Counted from the first letter of the stretch, positions 1 to 7,686 are shown. The stretch is DNA of 16,835 nt from Streptomyces sp. NRRL F-4489 (GCF_001509485.1 NZ_LLZI01000025.1:1-16835), one strand, 5' to 3'. The notes: a model not told the origin generated them from the letters alone. Program-made: numbers and translations.

Positions 1-124
1 CCCCACCCCGTCACGGCTTAGTCACCCCCGCCGCCCCGCCCGGGGCAACGCCACCCCGCCGCGCCACCCGGCCCGGGGCAGCACCTCCACCCGCCGACGC
101 GGCATGCCCCCGCCCCGCGGGAAC

Positions 125-154
125 TTGGCAGAGCTTTGGTGAAACCTGGAGGAT
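125..154 (+). promoter_or_regulatory. Candidate vegetative promoter of the degV-family gene
   Basis: TTGGCA at 125-130 (five of six to TTGACA) is followed after 18 bases by GAGGAT at 149-154 (five of six to the actinobacterial TAGGAT). A start of transcription near 161 would give a leader of about 47 bases. No other promoter-like pair stands out before the gene. The rest of 1-124 is C-rich, with an imperfect 33-bp-period duplication around GCCCGGGGCA (38-47 and 71-80), and has no coding signal I would defend. Confidence 0.4.
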
Positions 155-207
155 CTTGGGGAGGCCCGCACTGTCGGGTGTCCGCGTCCCCGGATAACCT
201 CCCAGTC

Positions 208-1053
208 ATGTCCCGCCATGTCGCGATCGTCACCGATTCCACGGCCTACCTGCCGCGCGCGGCTGTTGAACGTCACCACATCACGGCCGTGCCGCTGACC
301 GTCGTCCTGGGGGACCAGGCCCTGGAAGAGGGCACCGAGATCTCCGCGAGATCGGTCGCCCAGGCGCTCCAGAAGCGCCGCCCGGTGACGACCTCGCGCC
401 CGAGCCCGGCCGTGTTCGCGGAGACCTATCGCGCCATCGCGGCCTCCGGGGCCACCGGCATCGTGTCGCTGCACCTCTCCTCGGAGTTCTCCGGCACCTA
501 CGACGCCGCCGTGATGGCCGCCAAGGACGCGCCCGTTCCCGTACACGTCGTGGACACCGGGATGGTGGCGATGGCGCTGGGCTTCTGTGCGCTGGCCGCC
601 GCGGAGACGGTGGCGGCCGGCGGGGACGCGGACGACGCCGTGGCCGCCGCGGAGAAACGCGCCTCCGGCACCTCCGCCTACTTCTACGTCGACACCCTCG
701 ACTATCTGCGGCGCGGCGGCCGGATCGGCGCGGCGCAGGCGTTGCTCGGTTCGGCGCTCGCCGTCAAGCCCCTCCTCCAACTCGCCGACGGGCGCATCGA
801 ACTGCTGGAGAAGGTACGGACGGCGTCCAAGGCCATCGCGCGGCTGGAGGAGATTGCCGCGGAGCGTGCGGGGGAGGGCCAGGTCGACATCGCGGTCCAC
901 CATCTCGCGGCGGCCGAACGGGCGGACGCACTGGCCGAGCGGCTCCGCGAAAGGGTGCCGGGCCTGAACGAACTGCATGTCAGCGAGGTCGGCGCGGTGA
1001 TCGGCGCGCACACCGGACCGGGACTGCTCGGGGTCGTGGTCTCACCGCGATGA
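208..1053 (+). CDS. DegV family fatty-acid-binding protein
   Basis: This 281-residue protein has the full DegV fold at the usual family length. It opens with the beta-strand motif VAIVTDST (residues 5-12). TTSRPSP (61-67) carries the serine that in the family contacts the fatty-acid carboxylate. HLSSEFSGTY (89-98) follows, then a VDTG segment, DTLDYLRRGGRIG, and the C-terminal GAVIGAHTGPGLLG loop. DegV proteins bind a single fatty acid; in Firmicutes the FakB members present it to the kinase FakA. No FakA-type partner is in this window, so the actual substrate and partner are unknown. I chose the ATG at 208 because the motif-bearing strand begins four residues later. Upstream in-frame starts (GTG 178, TTG 136) add residues with no family resemblance. 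No good Shine-Dalgarno site precedes 208. It is separated from comEA by about 160 bases, so it may be transcribed separately. Confidence 0.93.
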   Translation: MSRHVAIVTDSTAYLPRAAVERHHITAVPLTVVLGDQALEEGTEISARSVAQALQKRRPVTTSRPSPAVFAETYRAIAASGATGIVSLHLSSEFSGTYDAAVMAAKDAPVPVHVVDTGMVAMALGFCALAAAETVAAGGDADDAVAAAEKRASGTSAYFYVDTLDYLRRGGRIGAAQALLGSALAVKPLLQLADGRIELLEKVRTASKAIARLEEIAAERAGEGQVDIAVHHLAAAERADALAERLRERVPGLNELHVSEVGAVIGAHTGPGLLGVVVSPR

Positions 1054-1131
1054 GCGAGGGCCGCGACGAGCGGCAGCCGCGATCAGCCGTGGCCGTGACA
1101 GGTGTTGCGGCTGGTGCGGACGGGCGTTCGT

Positions 1132-1149
1132 GTTACCCGTGTGGGTGAC
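1132..1149. promoter_or_regulatory. Imperfect palindrome upstream of comEA
   Basis: GTTACCC-GTGT-GGGTGAC is a 7-base inverted repeat with one mismatch (a G-U pair if transcribed). It lies just before the two DnaA-box-like sites. It could be a regulator operator or a weak hairpin ending the degV transcript, 79 bases after the degV stop. Nothing in the sequence decides between these. Confidence 0.3.
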
Positions 1150-1153
1150 GGAG

Positions 1154-1180
1154 TTATCCACAACTCGGCGGTTATCCACG
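1154..1180 (+). promoter_or_regulatory. Pair of DnaA-box-like sites
   Basis: TTATCCACA at 1154-1162 is an exact match to the classical DnaA box. TTATCCACG at 1172-1180 differs only in the last base. They lie in the same orientation, 18 bases start to start, so on nearly the same helical face after two turns. The first also sits inside a short palindrome (GAGTT at 1151-1155, AACTC at 1162-1166). They lie in the 160-base gap before comEA. Streptomyces origin boxes usually read TTGTCCACA, so these are acceptable but not the preferred form. Function in regulation or DnaA titration is inference. Confidence 0.45.
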
Positions 1181-1213
1181 GTATTTGACGCGGCTCGGTG
1201 AGGTCCGCGCGAA

Positions 1214-2392
1214 GTGCCTACCGTCGACGGCATGAGCACTTTTCGAACGGCTGTCATGCCGCATCCAGCGCCCGTGTCCCTCTCCCTCTCGGCGTCCGAG
1301 CCCCTGACCGCTCTGCCCGCCTCCGCCCCGCCCGTCTCCGCTCCATCCGCCTCCGCTCCATCCGTCTCCTTTCCGTCCGCGCGATGGGGGCGGCGTGAGC
1401 GGGAGCGCGTACGGGAGTGGAAACGCGAGCGGATGCGGGCCCGGGCCGCGGCGATGTTCGGTACCGGTACGGACGGCGGCGACGGCCCGGGCCCGGCCGA
1501 GCCGGCTGCCGCGGTGGCGGCGGTGCCGGAACCACCGCCCGGGCATCGCGGTCCGCCGCTACGCGAGCACGATCCACCGCCCCGGCAGCCCGACCTACCG
1601 CCCCGGCAGCCCGGTCCGCCGGGTGGCGGCCGGCAGCGGCGGTGGTGGCCGGCGGTGCGTGAACGCCTGCCGCTGTGGCTCCAGTTACGGTGCGGTACGG
1701 AGCCCAAGGCGCTGATCGCGCTGGGCCTGGTGCTGGTGGTCGGAGTGGTCCTGGCCGTACAGCACTTCTGGGCCGCGAGCCCGGAGCGGGTACGGGCGCC
1801 GAGTGCCGAGCGTGCCGAGCGCGCGGTCGCGGCGCCAGGGCCTGGCGGTCGTTCACCGTCCTCGGCGTGGTCGCCGGGACATGCCCCGACGCCCGGGACG
1901 GCGATGGGCGGGGCGCCGAACGGCCCGGCCAGGATGGTCGTCGTCGATGTCACGGGGAAGGTCCGGCGGCCGGGGATCCACCGGCTGCCGGCGGGTTCGC
2001 GGGTGACGGACGCGCTGGAGGCCGCCGGCGGAGTGGTGCCCGGGGCGAATCTCCGTGGACTGAACCGTGCGCGGTTGCTGACCGATGGCGAACAGATCGT
2101 GGTCGGTGAGGAGGGCGCCCCCGGTGGCGGGGGCGGATCGGGACAGGCCGGTGCGGGCGGCGGCGGTGGTGCCGGGAGCGGTACGCCGGGCACCACGAGC
2201 GGACCGGTGAGCCTGAGCACCGCGACGGAACAGCAGCTCGACGCCCTGCCCGGCGTGGGGCCCGTACTGGCCCGCCACATCATCGAGTTCCGCACGCAGC
2301 ACGGTGGGTTCACGTCGGTGGACCAGCTCCGCCAGGTGTCCGGTATCGGTGATCGCCGGCTCGCCGACCTGCGCCCTCTGGTGACGCCATGA
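1214..2392 (+). CDS. comEA: ComEA-like helix-hairpin-helix DNA-binding membrane protein
   Basis: ComEA is the membrane-anchored double-stranded-DNA receptor of natural transformation machines; in Streptomyces its role is not established. Counting from the GTG at 1214, the order is: a proline/alanine-rich N-terminal half (1-160) with four SAPxx pentapeptides; one membrane helix (about 165-187, LIALGLVLVVGVVLAV); an SLBB domain (241-300, beginning VVVDVTGKVRRPG); a glycine-rich linker; and a C-terminal helix-hairpin-helix domain (333-392) with LPGVGPVLARHIIEFR and VSGIGDRRL, the two hairpins that grip DNA backbone. The start is uncertain. GTG 1214 has GGTGAGG ten bases before it, while ATG 1232 and ATG 1256 lack a Shine-Dalgarno site. 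The stop overlaps the comEC start by 4 bases (ATGA), so the two are translationally coupled. Codon 158 is TTA (1685-1687), rare in Streptomyces, which makes translation likely to depend on the bldA tRNA. Confidence 0.93.
   Translation: MPTVDGMSTFRTAVMPHPAPVSLSLSASEPLTALPASAPPVSAPSASAPSVSFPSARWGRRERERVREWKRERMRARAAAMFGTGTDGGDGPGPAEPAAAVAAVPEPPPGHRGPPLREHDPPPRQPDLPPRQPGPPGGGRQRRWWPAVRERLPLWLQLRCGTEPKALIALGLVLVVGVVLAVQHFWAASPERVRAPSAERAERAVAAPGPGGRSPSSAWSPGHAPTPGTAMGGAPNGPARMVVVDVTGKVRRPGIHRLPAGSRVTDALEAAGGVVPGANLRGLNRARLLTDGEQIVVGEEGAPGGGGGSGQAGAGGGGGAGSGTPGTTSGPVSLSTATEQQLDALPGVGPVLARHIIEFRTQHGGFTSVDQLRQVSGIGDRRLADLRPLVTP
1321..1380 (+). repeat. Four 15-bp tandem repeats inside comEA
   Basis: Four consecutive 15-base units begin at 1321, 1336, 1351 and 1366 with the form CTCCGCTCCATCCGC. 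Units two and three differ only in the last base; units one and four are more diverged. They encode SAPPV, SAPSA, SAPSV and SFPSA in the disordered cytoplasmic N-terminus, so changes in copy number would keep the frame. Confidence 0.75.
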
Positions 2393-5300
2393 CCACGGTC
2401 GGCGGGGGAGAGGTGAGCGCCCCGGGGCATTCGGACGCGGCCTTGGTGCCCGGTGGGGTGGTGGGCGATGCGGCCGATGGCCGGGACGGCCCGGCGGACG
2501 GCCCCGCGGACGGCGGGGTGGGCGGCCATGAGGAAGGGCCTGCTGACCTGCGTCTGGTCGGCCCCGCGCTGGCGGCGTGGGCGGCGGCAGCGGTCGGATT
2601 GGGGGCGCCCGGTGCTGCGGTGGCTGTGGGCAGCGCGGTGGCCGTGGGGCTCGCGGTGCTGGTGCTGTGGCGGGCCGGGGTGTTCCGTGGTGGGCTCGCG
2701 GTGGTCCGGGCCGCTGAGGGCGGTCATGCCGATGGCGGGCGGGGGCGGTGGGGGAGCCGTTCCACCGGGGCGCTCGTCGCGTTGGCGGCGGTGCTGTTGT
2801 GCGCCGCGGCCGGGGCCGCGTCCGCCGGGCTGCACGCCGCGGACCTACGGCGCGGGCCGCTGCCCACCTGGGCGCAGCGGTACGCCCGGCTCACGGTGGA
2901 GCTGGAGGTGACCGGTGATCCCCGGATCAGCCGGCCCAAAGTCCGCGGCTCCCAACGGACGCCGCCCGCGCTGGTGTTCACGGCCGACGCGGTCCGGGTC
3001 ACCGCACCGGACGGCACGGTCACCGACGTCAGCACCCCCGTACTGGCCGTCGTACAGCCGCGCCGCGCAGGAGGGGCGGACGGTACGGACGAGACGGCCA
3101 AGGCGGGTGAGACGGCCAAGACGGGTGAGGTGGCTGAGGCGGGTACGGCGAGTGAGGCGGAGCGGCGCGGTGGCCTGTTGCCGGAGTGGCGGGAGCTGCT
3201 GCCGTCGACCCGTATCCGGGTGGTGGCGCGGGCCGCACCGCCATGGACGGCGGCGGACCGGGTGGCGGCTGTCCTGCGGGTGAGCGCCGAGGGGCCGCCC
3301 GCCGTGGTCGCACCGCCGTCCGCACTGCAACGGCTCGCCGGGAGCCTGCGCGCCGGGCTCCGCGAGGCGACCGAGGGGCTGACGCCGGACGCGCGGGCGT
3401 TGCTGCCCGGGCTCGTCGTGGGCGACACCTCCCGGCTGCCGCAGGATCTGGACGATGCCTTCTCCACCACCGACCTGACGCATCTGCTGGCCGTCTCCGG
3501 CAGCAACCTCACCATCGTCCTCGCCGTACTGATCGGCCCACCGCATCTGGCCGCACGGGCCGAACGCCGGGGCCTGGCACGGCGCTTGGGCCTCTCTCTG
3601 CGCGGCACCGCCCTGGTCGGCGGGGTGCTCGCGCTCGGCTTCGTCGTGGTGTGCCGCCCCGACCCGAGCGTGCTGCGCGCCGCCGCCTGCGGCCTGATCA
3701 CCCTGGTCGCCATCGGCACCGGACGCCGCCGTTCGCTGCTTCCGGCGCTTGCCGCCGCCGTACTGCTGCTGGTCCTCTACGACCCCTGGCTCGCCCGGCG
3801 CTACGGCTTCCTGCTCTCCGTCCTGGCGACCGGCGCGCTGCTGCTGCTCGCACCACGCTGGAGCGCCGCCCTGCGACGGCGCCGGGTGCCTCCCCGATTG
3901 GCCGAGGTGATCGCGGCGGCGGCCGCCGCACAGGCGGTCTGCGCACCTGTCATCGCGGTACTCGCGGCCCGGGTCGGCCTGGTCGGCGTGCCCTGCAACC
4001 TGCTCGCCGAACTCGCCGTGGGCCCCGCCACCGTCCTCGGGTTCGCGGCGCTCGCCGCGGCACCGGCCGCCATGCCGGTCGCCAAAGCCCTGGCGTGGTG
4101 CGCGGGTTGGCCGGTCGAGTGGATCGCCAAGGTGGCGCGTACCGGCGCCGAACTGCCCGGTGCGGAGGTCGGCTGGCCCGGCGGCTGGTTGGGCGGGCTG
4201 TCGCTCGCGGCCGCCACCGTGGTGCTGCTGGCCGCCGGCCGCAGACTGCTGCGCCGCCGGTGGCTGTGCGTGCTGTGCGCGCTGGCGCTCGTACTGGCGG
4301 TGTGCCGGCCCGTACCGCTGGCCCGGGTGCTGACCGGCTGGCCGCCGCCGGGGTGGCGGATGGTGGCCTGCGACGTGGGGCAGGGGGACGGTCTGGTGCT
4401 CGCAGCCGGGGACGGGGCGGCGCTGGTGGTGGACACCGGGCCCGAGCCCCGCGCCATCGACCGGTGCCTGACCGGGTTGGGCATCCACCGGATCCCGCTG
4501 CTGATCCTCACGCACTTCCACGCGGATCACGTGGACGGGCTCCCCGGGGCGCTGCGCGGCCGTTCGGTCGGGGCGATCGAGACCACGACGCTGCCGGAGC
4601 CCTTCGGCCAGGCGAAGTTCGTCCATGGCGTGGCCGCGCGGGCCGGGGTCCCGGTCCTTCGCGCCGCACCGGGCGAACGGCGGCATCTGGGGGATCTGAG
4701 CTGGGAGGTCCTCTGGCCGGATGCGCCGTACGGGCCGGACCTGCCGGACTCGGCCGCCGCGCCGGGCGAGGGGCGGGGGCTTTCCGGTCCCAACGATGCC
4801 AGTGTGGCCTTGCTGGTCCGGTCGGGCGGCCTCAGCCTCCTGCTGCTCGGTGATCTTGAACCGCCTGCCCAGCAAGCCCTGTTGGCGGCCCACCCGGAGC
4901 TGGCCGGTGTTGATGTCCTCAAGGTGGCGCACCACGGTTCCGCCTACCAGGACCCGCAGCTGATGCAGCGCCTGTCGCCGCGCCTGGCGGTCATCTCCTG
5001 CGGCGCCGGAAATCCGTACGGCCACCCCGCCGCCCGCACGATCGCCGCCCTCCGGGCCGGGGGCGCCCTGGTGCTGCGTACCGACACGGAGGGTGCCGTG
5101 GCGGTCGTGGGTGGCCGTGCCGGGGAGCTGTCGGCGGTGGTCGCCGGTCGCCGGTCCAGGGGCGGCGGGGCCGGGGGCGGCGGACGCGATGGTTCCGTGC
5201 GGCGCAGGTGCCGGCGACGTCGAGGGCGTGTCGGCGCTGGTGCCGTTGGCGGGGGCGTCGATAGCGATGGGGAGCCGGGTCGGCGGCCTGGGAAGCGGCC

Positions 5301-5454
5301 GGAACACGGTGCCCGTACGGTGACGTTGCAGGTAGGGGGCCTTGGTGGCCTTGGCGGAAGAGGCCCGCCGCGTAAGAAGCGGCGCGCGGCGCGGAAGCGA
5401 GCGAGCCCGAGCGAGCCCAAGCAGGTGCAAGGAAGCATGAGCAAGCAAGCGTGA
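2389..5454 (+). CDS. comEC: ComEC/Rec2 family DNA-uptake channel protein with aberrant C-terminal tail
   Basis: ComEC forms the inner-membrane channel for single-stranded DNA in transformable bacteria. The 1021-residue product has a poorly conserved N-terminus (1-55), early membrane helices, an OB-like extracellular region, and the Competence domain with the hallmark LLAVSGSNLTIVL (366-378) followed by many hydrophobic helices. The metallo-beta-lactamase domain has CDVGQGDG (661-668), HFHADH (709-714), a GDLEP segment, VAHHGS (846-851) and NPYGHP (875-880). The metal ligands HxHxDH are intact, so the nuclease-type domain could be active. The domain should end near residue 920. The last 100 or so residues are rich in Arg and Gly, with rare codons (CGA, AGA, GTA, CAA), and do not look like ComEC. 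From about 5187 to 5320 the high-GC third position lies in another frame, closing at a TGA at 5321-5323. This suggests an indel in the G-runs at 5159-5183 or read-through into former spacer. Start is coupled to comEA by ATGA overlap. Confidence 0.95.
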   Translation: MTTVGGGEVSAPGHSDAALVPGGVVGDAADGRDGPADGPADGGVGGHEEGPADLRLVGPALAAWAAAAVGLGAPGAAVAVGSAVAVGLAVLVLWRAGVFRGGLAVVRAAEGGHADGGRGRWGSRSTGALVALAAVLLCAAAGAASAGLHAADLRRGPLPTWAQRYARLTVELEVTGDPRISRPKVRGSQRTPPALVFTADAVRVTAPDGTVTDVSTPVLAVVQPRRAGGADGTDETAKAGETAKTGEVAEAGTASEAERRGGLLPEWRELLPSTRIRVVARAAPPWTAADRVAAVLRVSAEGPPAVVAPPSALQRLAGSLRAGLREATEGLTPDARALLPGLVVGDTSRLPQDLDDAFSTTDLTHLLAVSGSNLTIVLAVLIGPPHLAARAERRGLARRLGLSLRGTALVGGVLALGFVVVCRPDPSVLRAAACGLITLVAIGTGRRRSLLPALAAAVLLLVLYDPWLARRYGFLLSVLATGALLLLAPRWSAALRRRRVPPRLAEVIAAAAAAQAVCAPVIAVLAARVGLVGVPCNLLAELAVGPATVLGFAALAAAPAAMPVAKALAWCAGWPVEWIAKVARTGAELPGAEVGWPGGWLGGLSLAAATVVLLAAGRRLLRRRWLCVLCALALVLAVCRPVPLARVLTGWPPPGWRMVACDVGQGDGLVLAAGDGAALVVDTGPEPRAIDRCLTGLGIHRIPLLILTHFHADHVDGLPGALRGRSVGAIETTTLPEPFGQAKFVHGVAARAGVPVLRAAPGERRHLGDLSWEVLWPDAPYGPDLPDSAAAPGEGRGLSGPNDASVALLVRSGGLSLLLLGDLEPPAQQALLAAHPELAGVDVLKVAHHGSAYQDPQLMQRLSPRLAVISCGAGNPYGHPAARTIAALRAGGALVLRTDTEGAVAVVGGRAGELSAVVAGRRSRGGGAGGGGRDGSVRRRCRRRRGRVGAGAVGGGVDSDGEPGRRPGKRPEHGARTVTLQVGGLGGLGGRGPPRKKRRAARKRASPSEPKQVQGSMSKQA

Positions 5455-5478
5455 GATTGCGGAGAGGACGCGGAGCTG

Positions 5479-6279
5479 ATGGATGATGTCGCCGCTGACG
5501 CCTATCTGCGGCGGATAGCTGCCGATCGGCCGGCCGTGCCCGACGCCGAGGCGTTGCGCGGGCTGCATCTGCGCCATCTCCAGGCCGTGCCGTTCGAGAA
5601 CCTCTCCCTCCACCTGGGCGAGGAGATCGTGCTGGCGGAAGGGCCGCTGCTGGAGAAGCTGGTCGGAGCGCGCCGGGGCGGTTTCTGCTACGAACTCAAC
5701 GGTGCTTTCGCGGCTCTGCTGCGGACGCTGGGCTACGAGGTCGAGTTGCTGGCGGGGCGGGTGTTCGGGCCGGAGGGGCTCGGGATTCCGTTCGACCATC
5801 TCGCGCTGCGGGTGCGCACGCCCACCGGGGCATGGCTGGTGGACGTCGGGTTCGGGCGGCACAGCAGCTATCCGCTGCGGCTGGACACCGACGCGGAGCA
5901 GCGCGATCCCGGCGGGGTCTTCCGGATAGCCGGGACGCCGGAGGGCGATCTGGACGTGTACCGGGACGGGAAGCCGCAGTACCGCGTCGAGCAACGACCG
6001 CGGGAGCTCTCGGACTTCGAGGCCGCGTGCTGGTGGCAGCGCACGGCGCCCGGGTCCCACTTCAGGCGGTCGCTGGTCTGCTCGCGGGTCACGGAGTCCG
6101 GCGGCCGGGTGACGCTCTCCGGCCGCACGCTGGTGATCACCGGCGCCGATGGGGCCCGCGAGGAGCGGGAGCTGGCGGCGGCCGAGGTCCTCCCGGCCTA
6201 CCGCGCCCACTTCGGCATCACGCTGGAACGGGAGCCCGTCCTCGCCTGTGCGGGGGCGGAGGCCGGGAGCGGCGGCTGA
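5479..6279 (+). CDS. Arylamine N-acetyltransferase (NAT family)
   Basis: The 266-residue protein has the normal NAT length and the complete Cys-His-Asp catalytic triad: C70 in RGGFCYELN, H107 in FDHLALRV and D122 in VDVGFG. PFENLSLH (38-45) is another family motif. These enzymes acetylate aromatic amines or hydrazines from acetyl-CoA; relatives act as amide synthases in ansamycin-type pathways. No biosynthetic genes are nearby, so detoxification or general arylamine metabolism is the simpler reading. The ATG at 5479 is preceded by GGAG (5472-5475, 3-base gap) and GGAGAGG (5461-5467, 11-base gap). It lies 24 bases after the annotated comEC stop, or 155 bases after the alternative one. Its codon use is ordinary for the window. 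The gene converges on the small minus-strand gene at 6349-6606. Confidence 0.94.
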   Translation: MDDVAADAYLRRIAADRPAVPDAEALRGLHLRHLQAVPFENLSLHLGEEIVLAEGPLLEKLVGARRGGFCYELNGAFAALLRTLGYEVELLAGRVFGPEGLGIPFDHLALRVRTPTGAWLVDVGFGRHSSYPLRLDTDAEQRDPGGVFRIAGTPEGDLDVYRDGKPQYRVEQRPRELSDFEAACWWQRTAPGSHFRRSLVCSRVTESGGRVTLSGRTLVITGADGAREERELAAAEVLPAYRAHFGITLEREPVLACAGAEAGSGG

Positions 6280-6348
6280 GGCCCGCAATCTGCGTACCGG
6301 GCCGCCGGGCGCTGCCGGGCGGTGAACCGGTCCGGTCCGGCGGGGTGG

Positions 6349-6606
6349 CTACTCGGCCTCGCGCCAGCCGTCGTATTCGGCGGCGAGGGAGTCCAGGCGG
6401 GCGGCGTCGTAGGCGCCGTCCGGGTCCTCGACCACGACCAGCCACTGGGCGTCCTCGGCGTCGTCCTCACCGGCGAGGGCGTCCCGTACGAGCTGGGGTT
6501 CCTCGGCGAGGCCGAAGCGCTCGGCCAGTGCCTCGGCCACCTCCTCGGCGGCGTCGCGGTCGGGGAGGACGAGCACATGGCGTTCGTGGTGGATGTTGTC
6601 GTTCAC
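6349..6606 (-). CDS. Small acidic protein of unknown function
   Basis: I do not recognise this 85-residue protein. It is strongly acidic, with a central helix-like segment rich in Ala and Glu (DAAEEVAEALAERFG) followed by a run of Asp/Glu (LAGEDDAEDAQ) and a strand-like WLVVVEDP. By hand count about 92% of its third codon positions are G or C, which is the main evidence that it is real; the overlapping plus-strand frame does not look like a protein. The start is GTG at 6606, with only a weak GGA ahead of it. It is cytoplasmic by composition, with no signal or membrane segment. It is divergent from holA (93-base gap) and convergent with the acetyltransferase (69-base gap). The proportions recall small alpha/beta proteins of the RraB type, but this is only a shape similarity. 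Confidence 0.75.
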   Translation of the reverse strand: MNDNIHHERHVLVLPDRDAAEEVAEALAERFGLAEEPQLVRDALAGEDDAEDAQWLVVVEDPDGAYDAARLDSLAAEYDGWREAE

Positions 6607-6699
6607 CGGTCCATTGTCGGGCAGGGGTGCGCCGGTCAGGAGAGGAGGTGGGAGCCGGGGCGGGCCGGGCTGTCAGTGGGGCGTGGGATGCTGGACGCG

Positions 6700-7686
6700 A
6701 TGGCCAGGAAGACAGCAAACGACGATCCGCTCGCACCCGTCACCGTCGCCGTGGGGCAGGAGGAGCTGCTGCTCGACCGTGCGGTGCAGCAGGTGGTGGC
6801 CGCTGCCCGGGCGGCCGACGCCGACACCGACGTACGGGACCTCACCCCCGACCAGCTCCAGCCCGGCACCCTCGCCGAGCTGACCAGCCCCTCGCTCTTC
6901 GCCGAGCGCAAGGTCGTCGTGGTGCGGGCCTCCCAGGACCTGTCCGCGGACACCGTCAAGGACGTCAAGGCGTACCTCGGCTCGCCCGCCGAGGAGATCA
7001 CGCTGGTGCTGCTGCACGCCGGCGGGGCCAAGGGCAAGGGCCTGCTGGACGCGGCCCGCAAGGCCGGGGCGCGGGAGGTCGCGTGCCCCAAGATGACCAA
7101 GCCCGCGGACCGGCTGGCGTTCGTGCGGGGGGAGTTCCGGTCGGTGGGCCGTTCGGCCACGCCGGAAGCGTGCCAGGCGCTGGTGGACGCCATCGGCAGC
7201 GATCTGCGGGAACTGGCCTCGGCCTGCGCCCAGCTGGCCGCCGACGTCGAGGGCACCATCGATGACGCGGTCGTCGCGCGCTACTACACCGGCCGGGCCG
7301 AGGCGTCGAGCTTCACCGTCGCCGACCGGGCGGTCGAGGGCCGGGCCGCCGAGGCGCTGGAGGCGCTGCGCTGGGCGATCGCGACCGGTGTGGCCCCCGT
7401 CATGATCACCAGCGCGCTGGCGCAGGGCGTCCGGGCGATCGGCAAGCTCGCCTCCGCCCCGCGCGGCGCCCGGCCCGGTGACCTCGCCCGCGAGCTGGGT
7501 ATGCCGCCGTGGAAGATCGACCGGGTGCGGCAGCAGATGCGCGGCTGGTCGGCGGACGGCGTGGCCGCGGCGCTGCGCGCGGTGGCCGAGGCCGACGCGG
7601 GGGTCAAGGGCGGCGGGGACGACCCCGGTTACGCCCTGGAGAAGGCCGTGGTGACGATCGCCCGGGCGGCCCGGTCACGGCGGTAG
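6700..7686 (+). CDS. holA: DNA polymerase III subunit delta
   Basis: The delta subunit is the wrench of the clamp-loader that opens the beta sliding clamp. The 328-residue length fits the family. Recognisable segments are VAVGQEELLLDRAV near the N-terminus, SLFAERKVVVVR (65-76), GSDLRELASACAQLA (166-180) in the delta signature region, and PPWKIDRVRQQMRGW (269-283) in the C-terminal collar domain. It has no Walker A motif, as expected, because delta does not bind ATP. I chose ATG 6700 (MARKTANDDPLAPV); ATG 6688 and GTG 6676 are in frame and possible. A strong GGAGG at 6644-6648 is too far upstream to serve any of them well. Translation upstream to 6322 would run antisense through the small gene at 6349-6606 and is not credible. 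Confidence 0.94.
   Translation: MARKTANDDPLAPVTVAVGQEELLLDRAVQQVVAAARAADADTDVRDLTPDQLQPGTLAELTSPSLFAERKVVVVRASQDLSADTVKDVKAYLGSPAEEITLVLLHAGGAKGKGLLDAARKAGAREVACPKMTKPADRLAFVRGEFRSVGRSATPEACQALVDAIGSDLRELASACAQLAADVEGTIDDAVVARYYTGRAEASSFTVADRAVEGRAAEALEALRWAIATGVAPVMITSALAQGVRAIGKLASAPRGARPGDLARELGMPPWKIDRVRQQMRGWSADGVAAALRAVAEADAGVKGGGDDPGYALEKAVVTIARAARSRR

Noticed and set aside
1185..1224. TTGACG as a -35 element for comEA
   Set aside because: No -10 lies at 16-19 bases; the nearest TACCGT is 28 bases away.
2845..6288. A 1147-codon open frame on the minus strand
   Set aside because: It is antisense to comEC and the acetyltransferase, has no recognisable domain, and is low-complexity Arg/Pro/Gly/Gln. 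Long antisense frames are expected in DNA this GC-rich.
6280..6348. Hairpin between the acetyltransferase and the small minus-strand gene
   Set aside because: Only short 5-bp arms (CCGCC/GGCGG) with a long loop; too weak to call a terminator.
6322..6699. An N-terminal extension of holA
   Set aside because: It would add 126 residues absent from delta subunits and overlap a strongly coding small minus-strand gene.
5832..7265. A 477-codon plus-strand open frame across the acetyltransferase and holA
   Set aside because: It is out of frame with both genes and Arg/Gly-rich without any domain.
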